Shown here: in pieces, positions 13,932-17,190 of the stretch
Layout of the letters: the number at the start of each line of letters is the position of its first letter
Position numbering within the stretch: the first letter of the stretch is position 1
NCBI GenBank assembly: GCA_949289715.1
Contig: CASEPJ010000063.1
Location: forward strand, 1-17,190
Reading direction: 5' to 3'
DNA length: 17,190 nt
From: an uncultured Clostridia bacterium
GTDB taxonomy: Bacteria; Bacillota; Clostridia; Christensenellales; CASEPJ01
Program-made: the position numbers and the translations under genes
Notes under the pieces: generated by a model
What the model was told of the DNA's origin: nothing
Seen by the model: only the letters and a program-made list of their open reading frames with translations
Database searches by the model: none

Positions 13932-15506
13932 ATGTCAAAAAGCAATTCGGATGCGCTTAAAAAATCAAAATTTTTAGGCGGATACACAGGTATGGACATT
14001 GTCCTTTCCTTCCAGCACATGTTTGCAATGTTGGGTGCAACGATTACGGTACCGTTGGTTGTGGGTATGAGTATTCCGTTGGCTTTGGTTTCTGCAGGTA
14101 TAGGTACTATTATTTTTTATTTTTGCACTAAAGGTAAAGTTCCGGTATTTTTAGGTTCCTCTTTCGCTTTTATGCCCGGTCTTATAACCGTTTTTTCTTA
14201 CAACGGAGCGGAATATAACACAAAGGCTTTGGCCGCTATGATTGCATTGGTCATTGCCGGTCTTGTTTACGTTGTATTTGCGGGTATAATAAAAGCAGTA
14301 GGCGTTAAAAAAATAAAAGCACTTTTCCCGCCCATAGTTGTAGGTCCCGTTATCGTTATAATCGGAATGAATCTTGCAGGAAGCATATTTTGGAACGATA
14401 TTGTGGCTAATTATGTTTCTTATGGTTCGGTAGCTTGGAAAGAATGGACCACTGCTATAATCACGGCACTTACCATTGTTATTATAAATGCTTATGCTAA
14501 ACCTAAAAGCTTTTTGAAAATAATTCCCATTTTAGTAGGTTTTTTAGTAGGTTACATATACGGAGCAATCATAGGTCTTGTTAATTTGGACCCCGCAAGC
14601 GAAGGTTTTATTTTTTCGGATACCGCTCAAGGGCATATCGTTATTTTCCAACAGGCTGCCGAATTGTGGGGCTTCTGGGGAGCGTGGGGTACATTGGATT
14701 CCGGAATTATAGGTACTGCAATATTCTCACTGGTTCCTATTGCAATAGTTACGTTTATGGAGCATTTAGGTGATATAAGTGCAAACAGTACAGTTTGCGG
14801 AAAAGATTTTATGGTTGATCCCGGATTGCACAGAACGGTTTTGGGCGACGGTATTGCAACGGCAGTATCCGGTATGCTCGGCGGACCTGCCAACACGACT
14901 TACGGCGAAAATACGGCAGTTTTGTCTATTACCAAAAATTATGACCCCAAAAATATTTTTATGGCTGCGGTGATAGCAGTGATTTTAGGACTTTTTGTTC
15001 CCTTCGGAGAACTTTTAAGAGGTATTCCTACAGCGGTAGTCGGCGGTGCTTGCGTAGTACTGTTTGGTATGATTGCCGCAAACGGTTTAAGAGCGCTTGT
15101 CGACGGAAAAGTCGATTTTTCCAATAGCAAAAATATGTTGGTGGTTTCTATAACGTTATCGGTCGGTCTCGGATTGGGTGCACTTTCTCTTGCTGGCGAT
15201 ATAGTTTCCGCTATGAGTAATTACGAACTTCCCGGTAATGTATTAAAGATAGGCTTTAACGTAACGGGCGGAGGATTTGTTACTATAAGCGCTTTGGCAA
15301 TATCCACAATACTTGCCATTGTCTTGAATTTAATAATTCCCGACAGTAAAGAAGAGACGGAAGATCAAAAAGAAGCGCAGGACAATGCGCATATGACTCT
15401 TGTGGCAAATGTAGTTGACCTTGACGATAATTACGCATCTTCATCTCAAGAAGTTTCTAAAGTACAAAATGATGCTAACGAAAAAGACGAATCCAATTTG
15501 AACTAA
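13932..15506 (+). CDS. uraA: Uracil permease (UraA-type nucleobase:cation symporter, NCS2)
   Basis: Inner-membrane symporter for uracil, possibly also xanthine, for nucleobase salvage. The protein has many membrane segments from about residue 20 to 470. The two substrate-site glutamates of the UraA fold are visible: Glu277 in MEHLGDI and Glu326 in GGPANTTYGENTAV, whose NTTYGEN pattern favours the uracil branch. At 524 residues it is about 95 longer than E. coli UraA (429). Much of the excess is a hydrophilic tail of about 54 residues (471-524), rich in Asp, Glu, Asn and Ser. AAGGAGGT (13920-13927) precedes the ATG by 4 bases, a near-perfect ribosome site. It stands alone between its own promoter and a strong terminator; no pyr or upp gene is adjacent. 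Confidence 0.93.
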   Translation: MSKSNSDALKKSKFLGGYTGMDIVLSFQHMFAMLGATITVPLVVGMSIPLALVSAGIGTIIFYFCTKGKVPVFLGSSFAFMPGLITVFSYNGAEYNTKALAAMIALVIAGLVYVVFAGIIKAVGVKKIKALFPPIVVGPVIVIIGMNLAGSIFWNDIVANYVSYGSVAWKEWTTAIITALTIVIINAYAKPKSFLKIIPILVGFLVGYIYGAIIGLVNLDPASEGFIFSDTAQGHIVIFQQAAELWGFWGAWGTLDSGIIGTAIFSLVPIAIVTFMEHLGDISANSTVCGKDFMVDPGLHRTVLGDGIATAVSGMLGGPANTTYGENTAVLSITKNYDPKNIFMAAVIAVILGLFVPFGELLRGIPTAVVGGACVVLFGMIAANGLRALVDGKVDFSNSKNMLVVSITLSVGLGLGALSLAGDIVSAMSNYELPGNVLKIGFNVTGGGFVTISALAISTILAIVLNLIIPDSKEETEDQKEAQDNAHMTLVANVVDLDDNYASSSQEVSKVQNDANEKDESNLN

Positions 15507-15517
15507 TAAAGTGTTTC

Positions 15518-15551
15518 AAAAAAAGTTCCTCAAAATTGAGGAACTTTTTTT
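15518..15551 (+). terminator. Strong intrinsic terminator of the uracil permease gene
   Basis: Perfect inverted arms AAAAAAAGTTCCTCAA (15518-15533) and TTGAGGAACTTTTTTT (15536-15551), closing on a tight AT loop, end in seven T. It starts 11 bases after the stop codon. The A run on the left would also let it work in reverse. Confidence 0.92.
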
Positions 15552-15907
15552 ATGTCGGTACCTATAATTTTTTGCAAGCAAAAGTAAAATTTTGCGATGC
15601 ATATTATTTAATCCTTAAAGTTTTTTAGATTTATAAATTTATTTGAATTCCATGCATTTAAATAATTTAGATGTTTTGAAACATACTTATAATGTTTATA
15701 CCATTATGTATTTAAACAAATTAAAAGATAAGTATTTAAAAAAATTAAAAGGCATAACGACAAAATTTCCATTTAATATTAATTATATTATTTTAATTGC
15801 AAAATTAAAAGATATAATTAAGTATTATTTTATAAATTAATAATTAACGATAAAAAAATTAAAAATCTACTTAATTTATTATAAATTTAAAATTTTATTT
15901 CTATTTT

Positions 15908-15936
15908 TTGTATTTTTTAACCGAATGTGATATAAT
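15908..15936 (+). promoter_or_regulatory. Promoter of the CHR gene pair (extended -10)
   Basis: A perfect TATAAT (15931-15936) preceded by TGA (15928-15930) forms an extended -10. TTGTAT (15908-15913, 3 of 6) lies 17 bases upstream. The start would be near 15943, a leader of about 38 bases. Confidence 0.75.
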
Positions 15937-15959
15937 AACAAACAAGTGAAAAAAATCGA

Positions 15960-15980
15960 TTTAAAGGAAATAGCTTTAAA
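15960..15980 (+). promoter_or_regulatory. Hairpin over the ribosome site of the first CHR gene
   Basis: TTTAAAG (15960-15966) and CTTTAAA (15974-15980) form a 7-bp stem with a 7-base loop that ends directly before the ATG at 15981. The only ribosome-site-like sequence, AAAGGA (15963-15968), is split between stem and loop and is 12 bases from the ATG. The stem may tune translation or bring the site closer to the start. It is A/T-dominated and only moderately stable. Confidence 0.4.
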
Positions 15981-16610
15981 ATGAAAGAAAGAATAAAAAA
16001 CAGTCTGTCGTTGTTTGTCGCATTTTTCAAATTGGGTTTATTTACTTTTGGCGGGGGATATGCCATGATTCCCCTTTTGCAAAATGAATTTGTTACCAAA
16101 AGAGGATGGATAGAAGAAAGCGACCTTGTAGATATGATTACAATATCCGAGTCCACTCCGGGTCCTGTAGCTATAAATTGCGCAACATATATAGGGTATT
16201 CAAGAGGCGGAGTTTTAGGTTCTGTTGTTGCAACGCTGGGTGTAATAACGCCTCCGTTTATTATCATATATTTGATATCTCTCTTTTTTTCTAAATTTTT
16301 GGAAATCGAAATGGTTGCCGCCGCTTTTAAAGGTATCAGTATTGCTGTAGCGGTTTTGATTTTTTATGCGGCCGTTAAATTGTTAAAAAATTTTAAAAAG
16401 AATGTTTTATCCATTATTATATTGATTTTAGTTGCAGTAGCTTCCATTTTAATAGAAATTTTCTCTTTGAATTTTTCGGCGATTTATTTTATTTTGATAG
16501 GCGGGATAAGCGGAATTTTATTTTACGGAGTTTTTAAAAATTTAAAAAACAAGAAAAAATCACAACTGGAAACAAAAATAGATGCTGCCGATAACAAGGA
16601 GGAAAATTAA
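15981..16610 (+). CDS. CHR-family (chromate transporter) protein, half-size, first of pair
   Basis: Membrane protein of the CHR superfamily, here one six-helix-type half of about 190-210 residues. Short CHR proteins are usually encoded in pairs and are thought to work together. The motifs FTFGGGYAMIP (21-31) and ESTPGPVAINCATY (57-70) are the family hallmarks. Several hydrophobic segments follow up to about 185, then a charged tail of about 25 residues (KNKKKSQLETKIDAADNKEEN). The 209-residue length suits a short-chain CHR. Known family members export chromate, but many relatives in anaerobes have no tested substrate, so chromate export is a family label only. Its stop shares one base with the start of the next gene. 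Confidence 0.87.
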   Translation: MKERIKNSLSLFVAFFKLGLFTFGGGYAMIPLLQNEFVTKRGWIEESDLVDMITISESTPGPVAINCATYIGYSRGGVLGSVVATLGVITPPFIIIYLISLFFSKFLEIEMVAAAFKGISIAVAVLIFYAAVKLLKNFKKNVLSIIILILVAVASILIEIFSLNFSAIYFILIGGISGILFYGVFKNLKNKKKSQLETKIDAADNKEEN

Positions 16611-17188
16611 TGATTTATCTCGAGCTATTTTGGTCTTTTTTTAAAACGGGGCTTTTTACTTTCGGCGGCGGTTATGCCATGATTCCGGTAGTCAGGCATG
16701 AAGTTACCGTGCATGGGTGGATGAGTGAAGAAATGTTTTATAATTTTATAGGGGTATGCGAGTCGACTCCGGGACCAATTGCCATAAACATGGCCACATA
16801 TGTTGGCAGCACTCAAGGAGGTTTTTTGGGTGCATTGCTTGCCACTTTGGGCGTCGTTTTGCCTTCCTTTATAATTATTTTGTTGATTGCAAAATTTCTT
16901 CATAATTTTAAAGATAATAAATACGTTAAGGCATTTTTAGACGGTGTTAAACCGGTTGTAATGGCATTGATAGCGTCTACCGGAATTATGCTTATAATAA
17001 AATGTTTAATCGTTAATTTTTCAACACTTAACGTAAATAATTTTGAATTCGATTTATATGCATTTATAATCACGATTGTATTAGTTTCAATTATGTTTTT
17101 TTATAAAAAAATAAAAAAGAACAATATTTCGCCGATATTGTTGATAATAATATCGGCAGTTTTCGGTATTTTGTTTTACGGATTTTAA
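16610..17188 (+). CDS. CHR-family (chromate transporter) protein, half-size, second of pair
   Basis: Second half-size CHR protein, 192 residues, probable partner of the preceding gene. It repeats the hallmarks FTFGGGYAMIP (16-26) and ESTPGPIAINMATY (51-64), followed by GG...LLATLGVVLPSFIIILL and further hydrophobic helices to the C terminus, without the charged tail of its partner. The ATG overlaps the preceding stop as TAATG, and a strong AAGGAGG (16596-16602) lies 7 bases upstream, so translation is coupled and efficient. The stop at 17186-17188 is inside the window, so the gene is complete; its terminator must lie beyond the end. Confidence 0.87.
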   Translation: MIYLELFWSFFKTGLFTFGGGYAMIPVVRHEVTVHGWMSEEMFYNFIGVCESTPGPIAINMATYVGSTQGGFLGALLATLGVVLPSFIIILLIAKFLHNFKDNKYVKAFLDGVKPVVMALIASTGIMLIIKCLIVNFSTLNVNNFEFDLYAFIITIVLVSIMFFYKKIKKNNISPILLIIISAVFGILFYGF

Positions 17189-17190
17189 AG

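Larger units (their letters stand above)
15552..15980. other. AT-rich intergenic region upstream of the CHR gene pair
   Basis: About 430 bases between the permease terminator and the CHR genes. A 65-residue open frame at 15643-15840 has no ribosome site and an AT-driven composition, so it is not called. The functional parts seen are the promoter at 15908-15936, a palindrome AAATCGATTT (15953-15962) and a hairpin at 15960-15980. Confidence 0.55.

Noticed and set aside
14627..15130. Open frames on both strands inside the uracil permease
   Set aside because: Low-quality shadows of a gene with intact family motifs.
15643..15840. 65-residue open frame between the permease terminator and the CHR genes
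   Set aside because: It starts with TTG, has no ribosome site, and its Lys/Ile/Asn/Tyr-rich composition is what very AT-rich non-coding DNA gives.
1..17190. CRISPR array, IS element, prophage, tRNA or rRNA
   Set aside because: No regularly spaced repeats, transposase or integrase motifs, cloverleaf or rRNA sequences were seen on either strand.

Overview
The window looks like the chromosome of a low-GC, Gram-positive-type anaerobe, most likely in the Bacillota (Clostridia-like). Three things point there: strong AAGGAGG-type ribosome binding sites, sigma-A promoters close to consensus, and a V-type ATPase operon in the same gene order as the Enterococcus hirae ntp operon. Coding DNA is AT-rich and the spacers are much more so. 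There is no phage, transposase, CRISPR, tRNA or rRNA signal. No sequence database could be searched, so the genus is not claimed.

Layout. (1) 14-562: rpiB (ribose-5-phosphate isomerase B) with a clear promoter and a 3' hairpin. (2) 655-9313: a complete nine-gene V/A-type ATPase operon on the + strand in the order G/H (ntpF), I, K, E, C, F (ntpG), A, B, D, ended by a strong hairpin at 9407-9435 that can act on both strands. The proteolipid K keeps every residue of the E. hirae Na+ site, so a Na+-coupled enzyme is predicted. (3) 9522-11411, minus strand: a HAD phosphatase, an endonuclease/exonuclease/phosphatase-family hydrolase and a small two-helix membrane protein. (4) 11976-13518, plus strand: a cytoplasmic SGNH/GDSL hydrolase and a class I SAM methyltransferase. 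(5) 13932-15551: a UraA-type uracil permease with a long acidic C-terminal tail and a perfect hairpin terminator. (6) 15981-17188: a pair of half-size CHR (chromate transporter) membrane proteins overlapping by one base.

How the parts work together. The ATPase genes encode catalytic head (A, B), central stalk (D, F, C), peripheral stalks (E, G/H) and membrane ring plus stator (K, I), so one transcript can build the whole machine. Gene junctions vary in a way that may set stoichiometry. C/F and A/B overlap by 8 bases, while the high-copy proteolipid gene K has its own 131-base leader with a stem-loop. A terminator-like hairpin with a competing alternative fold precedes A. The remaining genes are single or paired housekeeping and accessory functions with no evident shared pathway.

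I found no convincing new multi-gene system. The most useful leads are RNA-level features in the ATPase operon, two perfect consensus promoters pointing in opposite directions from one AT-rich spacer, and a hairpin over the start site of the CHR gene pair.
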